A stretch of 64,000 bases of DNA from Druceiella hillmani (taxonomy: Eukaryota; Arthropoda; Insecta; Lepidoptera; Hepialidae). The stretch lies in the NCBI GenBank assembly GCA_039881145.1, contig JAYKKI010000006.1:7262501-7326500 (forward strand). The letters are read 5' to 3'. Positions 1 to 10,825 of this stretch are shown piece after piece. Made by a program: the position numbers and the translations under genes. Each line of letters starts with the position of its first letter. Position 1 is the first letter of the stretch. The notes beneath the pieces were generated by a model, which did not search any database, was not told the DNA's origin, and saw only the letters and a list, made by a program, of their open reading frames with translations.

Positions 1-235
1 TTCAAACTCTTGGTACTTTATCATTAAGTTAGTATTCCTTATTATTATTTCAATATTTCTGCATCAAGTAGTCTCTGAGGAAAACCGCTCAGTTTTAAAA
101 AGAATTGTCAGACACACAGACGAATACATGAGTGGTCTTACGAAGATTAACCATTTTACATTACGTAGTCCTGAAAATTATTTCAAAAATTATATTATGT
201 TTTGTATAATTTCCTGGTCTTAAGAAGTATTGAAT

Positions 236-530
236 TTATTTATTGGGAATACGGTTAAATCTCCACCGTTCTTAGTTTCTTTAGTTCATTTACTAATTGT
301 TAGATCAATATCCACTACCAGGTAATAATAAAGCACCGTGTTTAGGTTTCTGTACCCCAAAATGAAAAACGAAACACAGATAAAATCAGTCACGTGTCTG
401 TCCGTCCATCCATCACAGTAGTTTTTCTCGGAGAAAGCTTAACATGAAGACTTGAAACATAATATTAAAACATATTAGTACATTTGCATATTCTTCGGAT
501 TATAATATATTCTCATTGCTGTCTGAAATT
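236..530 (+). repeat. Short dispersed repeat, copy 1
   Basis: This stretch matches, on the opposite strand, the segment at 42950-43235. Shared landmarks in order are an AATCTCCACCGTTCT block, ATATCCACTACCA, AAAGCACCGTGT, GGTTTCTGTACCCC, then CACGTGTCTGTCCGTCC and a GTTTTTC block. No coding sequence is visible. The layout (a 'tctgtacccc..aaaa' start followed by a GTCTGTCCGTCC tract) resembles a short non-coding repeat family common in insects, especially moths, but that comparison is from memory. Confidence 0.75.
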
Positions 531-1490
531 TCTACCGCTTTAAAAATCTTCGCTGCTCGAACAATTTTAAAATGTTACCACCGACATGGCAAAGAGAAAA
601 TATCTATTTGCACAAAAAAACATATTTCTACGTCAATTTTAATCAACTAAATTACGCTTTATATTCACATCGTTTAAATTGAATCAAAGTAAGCCAAGCA
701 GGATGCAAGTGAGGATTAAAATTTTGGTAAAAAAAAATTTTGATAAAACAGTTACATCGCTTTTTGTTTATTAAACATTACTTCATAAATAGAATGGACA
801 GTAAACGGGGTTTATGTTTATCATTAATGTTTAATCTGTATATTTAGCAAATTTAATTCGGGTCGAAAAAATTCAAATACGACAACGGTAGGGTTTAATA
901 ACAATTCTCTGCTAAAATGTCTTGGAATTGTGTTTGTATTGTGTAGTCTCAATGCCATTATCGATTTTTTGATCCAAATATATAATGCGTAAAAGGATAT
1001 AGACTTGCTGAATAAGATTAATAGTTTCAGGTTCAAGGTTCCATACACATTAGTGCATATTGTATAAATATTTAAGAATTTTTAATGTTTCCATGACAAT
1101 TTAAGAGCAAACATTTAAATTAGGTTATAAATTTAAGATTCTATTTCATAATTGAAATATATTGACAAGTTTATCTTCCACAGTCATAAATATATCGCGA
1201 GCATCCAAAAAACTATGAAATGTAAAATCATCGCTATTGTCTTCCGTGAGGCTTTGGACAGACTTTTATTAACAATTGTGACTGCAGTTTTATACATAGG
1301 AGAGAAAATATTTTCTTGCAAACATTTTTATTGATAGCTCAGAACTAGCTCTCGTAGAATTCTGGTAAAATTTATTTTAAATCTTTAATTATTTACCTCA
1401 ATTAATGAATACTTCGCACGATGTAAGGAATTGAAAAAAATCAAGTATATTAAATTTTTGTTATGAATACTGTAGACTGATAATTATTGA
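531..1490. other. AT-rich stretch, no gene seen
   Basis: Only short chance reading frames of 60-74 codons occur here, rich in Lys, Ile and Phe and without family resemblance. Nothing else is recognised. Confidence 0.6.
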
Positions 1491-1593
1491 GATATTGAAT
1501 ATATTTGGCGTTAATTTTGTAGAAAATGCATATATTCAAAATTAAACGAAACTACGTGACGCAGTATTATTTCTACTTTCTTTAATTTCTTTA

Positions 1594-1634
1594 CCACGAC
1601 CTAGGTTTCGTTGTATTACAAAATCTTCAGGTGG
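1594..1634 (-). ncRNA. Hammerhead-ribozyme-like motif (Penelope-associated copy)
   Basis: Read on the minus strand, the order of parts is that of a type I hammerhead: CCAC (stem I), CUGAAGA (fits core CUGANGA), a stem II hairpin, GAAAC, palindromic CCUAGG helix III, GUC cleavage triplet, then GUGG pairing back with CCAC. An outer helix CUUUG/UAAAG lies beyond an 8-nt loop on the 5' side of stem I. Stem II is eroded in this copy (UUUUGU against ACAAC), and one extra U separates the core from stem II in all copies. It lies about 530 bp downstream of the Penelope endonuclease stop on the same strand, where a Penelope pseudo-LTR would be. Penelope-like elements are known to carry hammerheads. Activity here is inferred, not shown. 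Confidence 0.6.
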
Positions 1635-2164
1635 AATATTAGCAAAGATTAACTCTTAGGAACAACCAACAGCATTTACATGTTTCAAACACAATAGCGG
1701 AAACGTGGTTTGTGGGGATTTTTCCATTGCTTATGTTAGTGAGTTTATTGCAGGGGCGCAGTGTAGGTTTTATTATATTACCGAGAATTATACAATATAC
1801 CAGTATTTTAGTGAGGGTAATAAAATCAATTATTGTTATTATGTGAGGTTATACAATGCAAACTTTACGGTGTATGTAATAAAATTCAATGGAAGTTATT
1901 ATCGGTAATATATTTATACAAAAGCAAGGGTATTTGAAAGTAAGGACAAGGTAATACACTAATTCTACATATCTCCGATTTTGTGTATTCATATATTTAT
2001 TTATTTATTTCTTTTAATTTTTTTGTTTTTATTGTATCTACTTATATTTATATGTGTATTAGTCCTGAAACAATTTCCAGGGTACTGTAGTATCAATGTT
2101 ATATATTTATTTTATATCTAAAAGATATTAAGAATGGGTGATGATATTATATTTATTTGTTCAT

Positions 2165-2758
2165 TTAATATATTGACCTTGGTATCTTTTGATGTCTGTT
2201 TATTTCTAATGTTTCTAGGATATTAAGTTTATTACCTTTTGTATTTATTTGTAATATATAGGGGGAATTATCAGTATGGGGGTGATGGTTATTTTCAATG
2301 AGATGTTTAGCAAAGTGAGATGTGTCTGGTTTATTATTTCGCCAGCTGGCAATGTGTTCTTTATATCTTGTATTAAAATCTCTTCCTGTTTGACCTATGT
2401 ATACACTATTACAGTTGTTACATTTATATTTATAGATACCACTCTTTTTATGTTTATCTATTTTTTCTTTATTATTAATAAGGGTTTTACCCAAATTATT
2501 TAAGGTACTATACGTACATGTTATATTATTTATATTTTTATTATTAGTTAAAAGTTTTCCTAATTTGAGTGATACATTACCTATATATGGGATAGATTTA
2601 TAGTAAATATTATTATTATTTGGTACGACCGCGTATATTTCTTGTATTAATATTTTCTTTAATTTATTATGGTACAGTTTTGTGACAATTGATAGGTCAT
2701 AATTATTATTTGTTGCGATTTGTTTTATAGTTTGTATTTCTTTACGTAGATTAGGTTT
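2165..2758 (-). pseudogene. Penelope-like retroelement, C-terminal GIY-YIG endonuclease fragment
   Basis: An open frame of about 197 codons runs from 2758 to the stop at 2165. It is longer than its first Met at 2494 suggests, because the element is 5'-truncated. The upstream half has the 'PYIGNVSLKLGKLL' type segment that links reverse transcriptase to endonuclease in Penelope-like elements. The downstream half is a GIY-YIG nuclease with SGIYKYKC, a CxxC pair, then VYIGQTGRDFNTRYKEH and a distal HxxxxNHH stretch. The enzyme would nick target DNA for target-primed reverse transcription. The reverse transcriptase catalytic region is missing and a stop codon sits directly upstream at 2759-2761, so this is a dead remnant. 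The hammerhead-like motif on the same strand at 1594-1634 fits its 3' terminal repeat. Confidence 0.88.
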
Positions 2759-2815
2759 TTATAGAGGGATGGTTAAAGCTCTGTGAATTAAGGAAGAGAT
2801 TTTATTACAAATCAA

Positions 2816-2893
2816 GGAAGAGATTTTAATACAAGATATAAAGAACACATTGCCATCTGGCGAAATAATAAACCAGACATATCTCACCTTTGA
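2816..2893 (+). pseudogene. Inverted Penelope endonuclease scrap
   Basis: The + strand encodes GRDFNTRYKEHIAIWRNNKP, then DISHL and a stop. It is nearly identical to residues in the GIY-YIG domain of the minus-strand Penelope fragment only 60 bp away. A short direct duplication of AGGAAGAGATTTTA sits at its start (2791 and 2815). This is a second, opposite-facing, heavily truncated copy. Confidence 0.85.
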
Positions 2894-2934
2894 CTGAAAA
2901 ATCATTGAAGTTCGGTTTTGATATAACTTTCTAC

Positions 2935-3300
2935 TTTAAATTTTGTATCATATAAATACATAAATTATTAGACAGAGAGCGAAGCAGATGATAACAGTTG
3001 ATGGCTAAAGGTCTGGAGAGTACGGTGGGTGATGTAGCATACTCCATCCAAGTGAAAGTAGTTTTTTACGCTTTACTTTTGCTACTTGGGGCAAGCATTG
3101 TCATGTAAAATACAAATTTTACTTTGATCTGAAGGAAGTTTAGCGGTGACTTTGCTCGTTTGTTTACAATAAATGTTAGCTGTAATTGTACTATTAGCTT
3201 GAAAGATATCCCAATGAATAACTCTATTCTACACCACCACGCTATCAAAAGTATACTTTGTCTAATATTATATTTTGGTTTAGGTACACCATTTTTAACT
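2935..3300 (-). pseudogene. mariner transposase fragment
   Basis: On the minus strand, using several frames, one can read VIHWDIFQANSTITANIYCK, then AKLPSDQSKICILHDNACPK, then GWSMLHHPPYSPDL. These are the middle and C-terminal blocks of a mariner transposase, including the second catalytic Asp in HDNA. Stops (for example after DNACPK and after SPDL) and frameshifts break it, and the third catalytic Asp is lost. The peptide is closely similar to the mariner fragment at 18757-19310, so both come from one family. Confidence 0.82.
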
Positions 3301-4235
3301 CCTAGCCACTAGCGTTTACGCTAAAAATTAACATAAGCCAACGACCTTTTATCCCCGGTAACCAGATATTTTAGCTTCTTGTTGGTACGAAGGGAACTCA
3401 GTAGCAATTAGCCTCTAAAGTTGAAAGGCTTTAACTCATGTCGTAGCCAAAAGGAATATTTCCAGTCCTTTCTCAAAGCATAAAGTGGTTTTTGCATTGT
3501 AAGCAAACTTTATCTGGGATCTGTTTCAATAAGGCTTTTAAATTTTTTGAAGTCAATTCGAGAACGTCGCTTTCAATGAGTATTATAGTACAGCTCAAAA
3601 TTACATTTTTTATTTGTTGGAACCTGTGTTTTATTTCGTAACAGGGCATATCTTCACCCACGTTTTGTATATATTACGTGATGCTTCACTGGTTTTTCAC
3701 CCTAAATAACATTCATGAAGAACGAACGTAATATGCTGTTCGCTATTAATGATACGGGTTAGAATTTTATACTTATTAAAAAAAATAAATTTAAACGATA
3801 CACAAAAGTCATTCGGTTTGATAATTATTGCGTTTTTCATTTAGCCGCCTAATTGGAAACATTGATATGTGTGTGTGGCAATTTTAAAAGAAGCAGCACT
3901 TTTTTTTTCTCATTAATCAATTATGGTACTGTTCTTGTTAATGTGCACATTTTTATTTTACATTTTAAGACAATTTTAAGCCGAAATATAACTTATGTTT
4001 AAATAATGCGAAAAGGAGTTGGCCATGTTACTGCACCCACCTCAAATTAACAAATCAACTGAACTGCTCCAAAAATATATTTAAGAACGCAGTTAACTAT
4101 TTCATAAAACGTAATACAACTGCAAGTGTTCCTACAAACAACATATTACAAAAATAACCCCACAAGAATATAGTAGGGTACTCATATTTGACGATGAAAC
4201 CCCATTTAAAAGTTCCGTATTGATTTCTAACAGGG
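3301..4235. other. Unassigned AT-rich stretch
   Basis: A minus-strand frame of 62 codons at 3473-3661 ends in the coding-like string KNLKALLKQIPDKVCLQCKN with a CxxC pair. I cannot tie it to a family. The rest shows no gene. Confidence 0.4.
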
Positions 4236-4442
4236 GCAAAGCTGTTAGGAAGATTGGCTCGAAAAGTTCCATTACATAAAAAAGAATACATACCGGCACG
4301 ATTTATGTTTTCTGGGAAATTGTATGAGCAGTGGACCCATTCTCAGTGGAAACATGTTATACTTTTTGCTGATGAGATCAATAAACATATTATTTTATCA
4401 GATAGCAAATATTACTTACGGCGTTCTTATAATTGGAAATGA
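4236..4442 (+). pseudogene. Tc1-like transposase fragment
   Basis: The frame reads RLARKVPLHKKEYIPARFMF, followed by a QWKHVILFADE block and SKYYLRR. This is the Tc1 pattern of helix-turn-helix end, 'ARF.F', then 'W..V.F.DE' holding the first catalytic Asp. It stops at 4440-4442, before the second and third catalytic residues, and no start region is left. It is a fragment of about 65 codons. Confidence 0.72.
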
Positions 4443-4864
4443 ACCCAAGATACACAAAAAATCCTGTCTAACTCGGGTAGAATTTGGAATTTGAATCGGG
4501 TAGAGTTCATTTTTAGTTATTTTGTAAATATTACATTGCATTTTTATTAATATATTTAAAATTTTTTTTTTTTTTCAATGTAAATATATTGACTACTATA
4601 ACTTTCATATGTAGCGTAAAAACATGGTATATGTTTAAAAAATTAAAGGTTTAAAAATACAGTTATCTCCTCCTTACATTTTACCGCCATACTTTTTATA
4701 AGTTTTTTGTTTTAGTAATTTTGGAAATAAAGGAAATTATACTCTATTTTTGCATATTTTTCTAAATATGTAATTTAAATTAGGAGTAATAAATATTTGT
4801 AAGTTCCTCTAAATGATGTCTCCTCACTTGATTATTTAAATTATAAAAATTGATAAGTTCTTTA

Positions 4865-4925
4865 TTTTACCCTCCTACCACCCCTAATCCCTTTCTCCTT
4901 CTCCCATACCCCCTGACACGACCCT
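4865..4925 (+). repeat. Pyrimidine-rich tract
   Basis: A run dominated by C and T (CCCTCCTACCACCCCT, then CCCTTTCTCCTTCTCCC) stands out in AT-rich surroundings. No gene is seen between the Tc1 fragment and the hAT element at 5.5 kb apart from this tract. Confidence 0.7.
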
Positions 4926-5439
4926 TTAATTCTAATATGGACATTTTTAAAATATTTGCTGGTTCAAAGCATGTAGGGTTGTTAAATGTATCGCCATGCC
5001 AAAATCCCTACGTCGCATAGTTTCTGAGAAAATGGGCTGCGAACATAAAAAAACACAAAAAGGCAAATACAAAAAAAAATAGGAAAACGTTAATATGCTA
5101 TTTACTAGGGATGGCAAAAATATCACTCAGCATGCTATTGCTCAATGTTAATTACAAAATACGTATCAGGACATTTCACAACTAAAGCTAATTTGCTAAT
5201 GCCATTTAATTATTAACTGTATCTTCAAAATGACAGTTACGTTCCTAGAAGATTTATTCTTTATTTGAAGTCACTACAGTTTTATTATCATCTAGGAAGT
5301 CATGACCGGGTATGTTTTATAGTGATATACCTTACTACTAAATAAATACTGGTCATAATGAAATCAAATTACTAAAGGGGTACTATAAGGTTGCAGAGTA
5401 AAATCAAATCAATATAAAATTCTAAATATTCCTAACTAA

Positions 5440-5721
5440 AGGAGTAGTTGTGGAATGCGTAATATGAGAGCGCAAGAGTGCGACAACACTGACTTATAAT
5501 TGATAAGGAACCTAAGATGACCCGAGCGTTTGACGACGCTGCGACCGACGATACACCAGCCGCGGCGTAAATAGCCGAACGGTCAGTTGCCAGAGGTCAA
5601 TGGCAGTCCATGTCGTGTGAGCGTGACGGCGTGTTGTTATTAGTTTTTATGAAATCCTGTATTTTGTGGCCATATTATTTCTGTTCGTCATATTTTACAA
5701 TCAAATTACTGATGAAGAAGA
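5440..5721 (+). other. GC-richer 5' untranslated region of the hAT element
   Basis: The segment around 5515-5635 is clearly richer in G and C than its flanks (GACGACGCTGCGACCGACG and similar) and lies directly before the first ATG of the hAT remnant at 5722. I infer it is the leader of that transposon. A matching terminal inverted repeat was not found. Confidence 0.45.
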
Positions 5722-7168
5722 ATGGAGCGCTGGTTTAAAAGTCTTAAAGGTATTGCAACAAAATCTTCCCCCAAAAACTCAAAAGTGATCTGTCCACCAG
5801 AGGATGAGGCAATTTCTGATCGAGACGATAAATGATATGACGACTTCAAGTGGTAAAAAATGTAATAACACATTATAGGCGAAAGAAAAGAAATAAGATG
5901 AATCATCAATCTCGCATTTATTCATTTTAATGACTCACCTCCTTGTGTGATATGTAATAAACTACTTCAAAATAGTTCTGTGGTACCTGCCAAGATGCAT
6001 CGATACTTAGAAACTATAAACCCTAAGTTAAAAGACAAAAATGAAAGAATTATGCGTAAAAAAGAACAATTACAGAAACGCCAAAAGACTATGACACATA
6101 CGATTCAAACTGTGAATGAATGGCCACGAAGGCATCATATTTAGTTAGTTATCGCTTGCTTTTGCGAATATTATATTCGCAAAAGCAAGCGAAGTGCACA
6201 CTCTTGCTGCGAATTTGATTAAATCATGCGTATTAGGCAAATACAATATGTGCTCGATGAAAAAAACTACAGTACTGAAGGCGCTACTGTAAAAGATCTA
6301 CAGTACCACCTTCAAACACTATTGTTTCGTGCCGAATTAATGATCTCGTAAGTTACGCCAAAAAAGAACTAGTTGTTGTCTAAAAAAAAAGAAAACAATT
6401 CGTCTTGCCAATGAATGAGTCGACTGATATTCCTGGCCTAGCTATCTTGCTAGTATGTGTGCGATATCCATATAAACTTTACTTTGAAGAAGAAATGTCT
6501 GTGTGCTCACCGCTGCCTATTAACATTACCGGAGAAGAAAACCATTTCAATTGGAATGATTTCATCAACATTTGTACAGATGTGGCCAAGGCAATAACAG
6601 GTAAAACAGTAACAAAATAACTACATTAAAAATTACATTTTTGAATTATTTGTGTTGGTAAGAGAGAGATAGAAAGCTTTTCATTGCTCAGTGAGTTCGT
6701 CAGAGATATTTCAAAATGATATATTCGAAGAATTGGTCCAATATCTCAATGCTGTGCGCGTATCTTTTGAGACGTATTTTTCCGAAGAACGGAATACAAA
6801 AATTAAAATGAATTCATAGGTTCAAAATCCTTTTTTAATCATCTTAGAAAACCTCGAAAATATTCGAGACAACCATATCAGACGCAAACATAGAATTACT
6901 ATTCAAAACAATACCTCTGAATGTTATTCGGTCAGGATCCACGATAAATATTCAGAAATTGCCACAAAGGCAATGAATGTCTTGTCCCGTTCCCAACAAG
7001 GTACTTGTGCGAAACGGGATTCTCGACCTATGTAGCTACAAAACAATATACCGCAAGAGAATAAATGCCGAACTTGACATGCGCATTCAATTCTCTTCTG
7101 TTAAGTCTGACATCAATTCATACCTCCCATTAGATGCAAATGTTAATGTAAATTATAAAGTGAAATGA
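5722..7168 (+). pseudogene. hAT transposase pseudogene (BED-finger, ZBED/SCAND3-like)
   Basis: The likely start MERWFKSLKG is at 5722. It is followed after stops by a BED zinc-finger remnant, CVICNKLLQNSSVVPAKMHR (near 5947), then FMRKKEQLQK-like text. The central catalytic part gives MNESTDIPGLAILLVCVRYP (6408) with the first Asp, and ICTDVAKAITGKTV (about 6570-6615) with the second. The C-terminal dimerisation part gives CETGFSTYVATK (about 7007), ending at 7168. Many stops and frameshifts separate the blocks, and the stretch between about 6620 and 7000 is badly decayed. A hairpin insertion at 6152-6192 interrupts the frame. It would have been a cut-and-paste transposase and is now inactive. 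Confidence 0.82.
6152..6192. repeat. Perfect 19-bp-arm hairpin inside hAT remnant
   Basis: Left arm TCGCTTGCTTTTGCGAATA (6152-6170), loop TTA, and an exact reverse complement at 6174-6192. It sits where the transposase frame should run on (SYRLA...), so it looks like a fold-back templated insertion after the element had landed. Confidence 0.9.
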
Positions 7169-7680
7169 TTATTAATAAATAATACACATGAAACAAGGTT
7201 TTGATTATTTTAGGGCTCTGGCAGATATTTGGTTTTCCAAAAGGGTTCCGTCGCCAAAACATTTGATAACGGCTAATTGTGTACGTGAATCGTGATATTT
7301 TTATCTAGATTATATTAAAATACATAGTTTTTAATAGTAATACATAGACAATTATTTGCAACTTTAATTATTGGGTTTATATTTTGTTTAGTGATTTTTA
7401 TTTTTAAGGGTATCTTGATCTCGAGAAACTCTCTTAGTTATATTTGTTGATATTTTCTAAACTTGAAAATGAGTTGTCAAGGATATACAACTTACATACA
7501 AAACTTTTGTGGAGGCGTCTCCGATAACAATTTTATATGTAACCTATGTAAAAAGACATTTTCTTATAAATCGTTCATAACAAATTTAAAAACAAATTTA
7601 ACGTGTAAGCACCTATCACCATATATAACGTATTTAACCTAACAACGAGGGGGAAAGTAAAGTGATAGTATTCCAGAGTG
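7169..7680. other. Tail of hAT element, no gene
   Basis: The text around 7200-7290 (GGGTTCCGTCGCCAAAAC, then TGATAACGGCTAA) resembles hAT terminal sequence downstream of the stop. The rest is plain AT-rich DNA. Confidence 0.35.
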
Positions 7681-7689
7681 ATAAAGTGA

Positions 7690-9190
7690 TAGTATTCAGA
7701 ACAATGAAGCAGCAGTAATGGCATTATCTAGTAACCATTCAGGAGAGACATCAACGAGTGCAGCTATTAGCACCACCACGTTGAGGACCGCTACGGACTT
7801 GCAAGTTGGGCTTCGAAAATATTATAGGATTTACAAAGGCTATGCTCGGAAGAAAAAAATAAAAATCGATGAAAAATTATTAATTTAATTATCAACCATT
7901 CGTGATAGCAAAAGATATAGGTTTCATATCATCCATTGTGATTCCAACATTAAACAATAAATATTTTTGTGATAAAAAGGAATCAACGAGAGAATTCGCA
8001 CAAAGTGTTTGATTGACTACAGACTGACGAGCATTCAAAAATATGGAAGTATACGTAGCTGTAACTGCAAATTTCCTCAAAATAGAATTTAAGTATGTTT
8101 CAACTCGTTTAAATTGCACACATTTCAGAGGTTCGCAGAATAGTACAGTGAAAGCGATAGAACTTAAAGAAATAGCGGTTGATTGGGATATAACAAATAT
8201 GATAAGTAAAAATAAAAAATGTACAACTGGTCCTAAATTTAAACGAATAGGAAAACAAAATAAATATTATGCGCCTAGGGACATTTTAAAGGTCAATAAT
8301 TCATTAAAATAGGTAGATGATATTGGCAAAAAGGTATTTAAAACTGTTGTCAATTTTAAGAAAGATACATACTCACAGAAATAGTTTTGAAATATCAGTC
8401 GCAGGCACAAGATTTATCGCCTTGTAACAGTAGTGCCGACCAGGCAAAATTGATTATTTTATATGTTTGTGTGATGTGCAAGAGACATTGCGGGCGACGA
8501 TACCAGATATGGAGATAAAATTACAAAAAAATGTGTGCCAAAAAATATTTAACACCGAGCATGAACATTGTTTTTACATTGGGTTTAAAAGGGTTGCGTT
8601 TAAAATTTATGGAAGAAGGATATTTTGGCATAAAGAATGGTTTCATCGTACAATTAATACATGAAATCACTACTCATTTTGACCGTGTTGTGTATAATAA
8701 AATATTGACAACATGTAAGATACATGTTCCCATTGATCCCAAATTTAAAAAACAAGGTTTACTAAGTTCACTAGCGGCAGACATATCACAAACATATATC
8801 GAAAATATTGTCGAAGATTTCATAAAAAGTAAAACCAGGCTGAATACAACACTAATATCCATCAACTCTTCGCTTGGAAAAGTTGAATAAAACAATTCAG
8901 GAAGCGTGGATAGCATTTATAACTGCCTACGTATGTACTTTTACTAAAGTGAAACAATAAGTTGGCATGGACCTAGAAGATACATTGCTTGACGAAATAA
9001 ATGGTGGAAACAATATGAGTGTACCTATCCGAACCTATCTGAAATATTTGTAACAAAATGCAATAACGTTATAACATCAGTGCACTGTGCAAAAATCTTC
9101 TGAAAACATGTTTTGTTGTCAAAGAGAGCCGAGCAACTTATATTTCCCACTTAATAAACACTTCAAGAGGTAATAAAATAATTAAATGGG
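7690..9190 (+). pseudogene. Second hAT transposase pseudogene
   Basis: Decayed blocks follow the hAT order. MEVYVAVTANFLKIEFKYVS (8043) fits the segment after the first catalytic Asp ('..F.AVT.HF......'), and ELKEIAVDWDITN (about 8160) the helix before the second. Then come IHVPIDPKFKKQGLLSS (about 8717-8770; compare 'LDPRFK') and a C-terminal tail with WWKQYE-like and KESRATYISHLINTSRG-like text up to about 9190, corresponding to the dimerisation domain. Frames shift repeatedly and the TDNAAN-type motif is not visible. It shares no close identity with the hAT remnant just upstream, so it is a different family. Confidence 0.6.
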
Positions 9191-10530
9191 CAAATATATA
9201 TGTAAGTAAAGCGACTAATATAAATGTATAAACTAATATAAGCCCAATTAACATGTAAATGCACCAGGACAAAACCATTTCAAAGATTGCATATAAGCAA
9301 TAAATTATTGTCTATTTAGTCTTAAGCTGGAACGTTATTTCGTAATATTTAAAACACACCGAAATATTTTTAAAATACATAAAGTTGGAAGTATTGATAC
9401 TAAACAAAAATTCAGTCACTGTAAATAAAAGTGTTATTCATTTTTCAAACAGGCAAGCGAGGTTTCTTGATATTAACGTACGCCAATTAACATATGCTTA
9501 TTCTGGAACAACGCAAGTATCCGGGCCTTTTGAACTTGTCGATCAACATCAATACACTGTTGGATAATTTCAGTCCCTTCGATATTTGTAAAACATAAAG
9601 CTTTTCATTACTAAATTAAAATCAGGTGAAGTTAATAGCTATCTGATTTTTTTAACACCTTTACGTTTTTGTACTTTTCACAGGAATAATTTTGAAGAAA
9701 TAAAAATTTAATGTAAATTACCATCGTTTTCTTATGATAATGACAACATTTATAAAATATTTCATTAATTCCATATTTTTAACATCTCACAAATAACTAT
9801 CAAGTTCATTCAATATTTATATTACTCGTAACACAAATCTTAGAATACAACATGCTAATGCTCTAAAAACCCGTAATAGGATACAAGTTCTAATGTTACG
9901 AATTGAAACCGTACTTCCGAAAATACCGTATTAAAAATACATATCGCATCTGTCACAAAAATAGTCTGTTAGTTTAGCATTAGCATGCTAATCGAAAACA
10001 CGTCGGCAGAATTTTAATTATTGTAAATTATTATTAACGCTACTTGCTATTGCCTGTCTATTGCTATTACCATACCTTTCAAAGGCGTAATAACATGGTG
10101 CATGTTTCAAAAGTTTGGAACCTAGAGTCCTCGCTATCGTTTTCCTGCAACCTTTGCGTGGGCTTCCATTTGTCAGAATTTTCGGGTCGATATTTTCACA
10201 TGTTAGGTATTATTAAATATTTATTGCTCTTAGAAGTTCATATTAATGAGGACTTGTGATACACAAAGCAATTACAAGAAGTACAGAACTGTCATTGGGC
10301 GTGATAGATTCGTACTGGGCTGGTTTTGTTAAAGAAAATTAAGTAGTACGATAACTAATTATTACGGTTGGAATTCGATACTAGTTATCTATCTGTCTGT
10401 TTGTACTCACATATATGTTAAATGCATCATATATGTTAAGTACATGGTATACATGTTAATTGCATCTTGATTATTTCGTATTAGTATATTGTAATATATT
10501 GAAATGATTGTATAGCTTTATTAAAACTGT
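9191..10530. other. AT-rich stretch, no gene seen
   Basis: Contains a 60-codon chance frame (9385-9567) and three loose copies of ATATATGTTAA-type text near 10410-10465. No recognisable gene. Confidence 0.55.
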
Positions 10531-10825
10531 ATGGCAAAAGTGCGAACAAATTTATCTTGAGATGCGATACGTGGAAATAAAGTTATTACACAACTCCTTA
10601 AAATTACTGTCTGCCTGACCGGCGATGCGTGCTACCAAGTAAAAGCAATATATAACTGTTAATGATTCAAAATATCTTCTAGTTTTTTGAAATAGCTGTA
10701 AGGCCTTCGTGTGAAAACACAAATATTTGCAGATGTCTATCTGTGGATAAAGTGATTATATAACTTTTTTAAAATACTACCTACCTGACCAGTAATGTAT
10801 GCGCCCCGGTAAAAGGGAATGAGTT
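10530..10825 (+). repeat. Diverged tandem duplication, about 171-bp period
   Basis: The blocks starting at 10561 and 10732 share GTGGA.ATAAAGT.ATTA.A.AACT, TTAAAAT.ACT and CTGACC..... ATG... in the same order and spacing. Identity is moderate. Nothing suggests coding. Confidence 0.55.

Noticed and set aside
9385..9567. Frame of 60 codons downstream of the second hAT remnant
   Set aside because: Does not continue the hAT dimerisation domain and has no other similarity.
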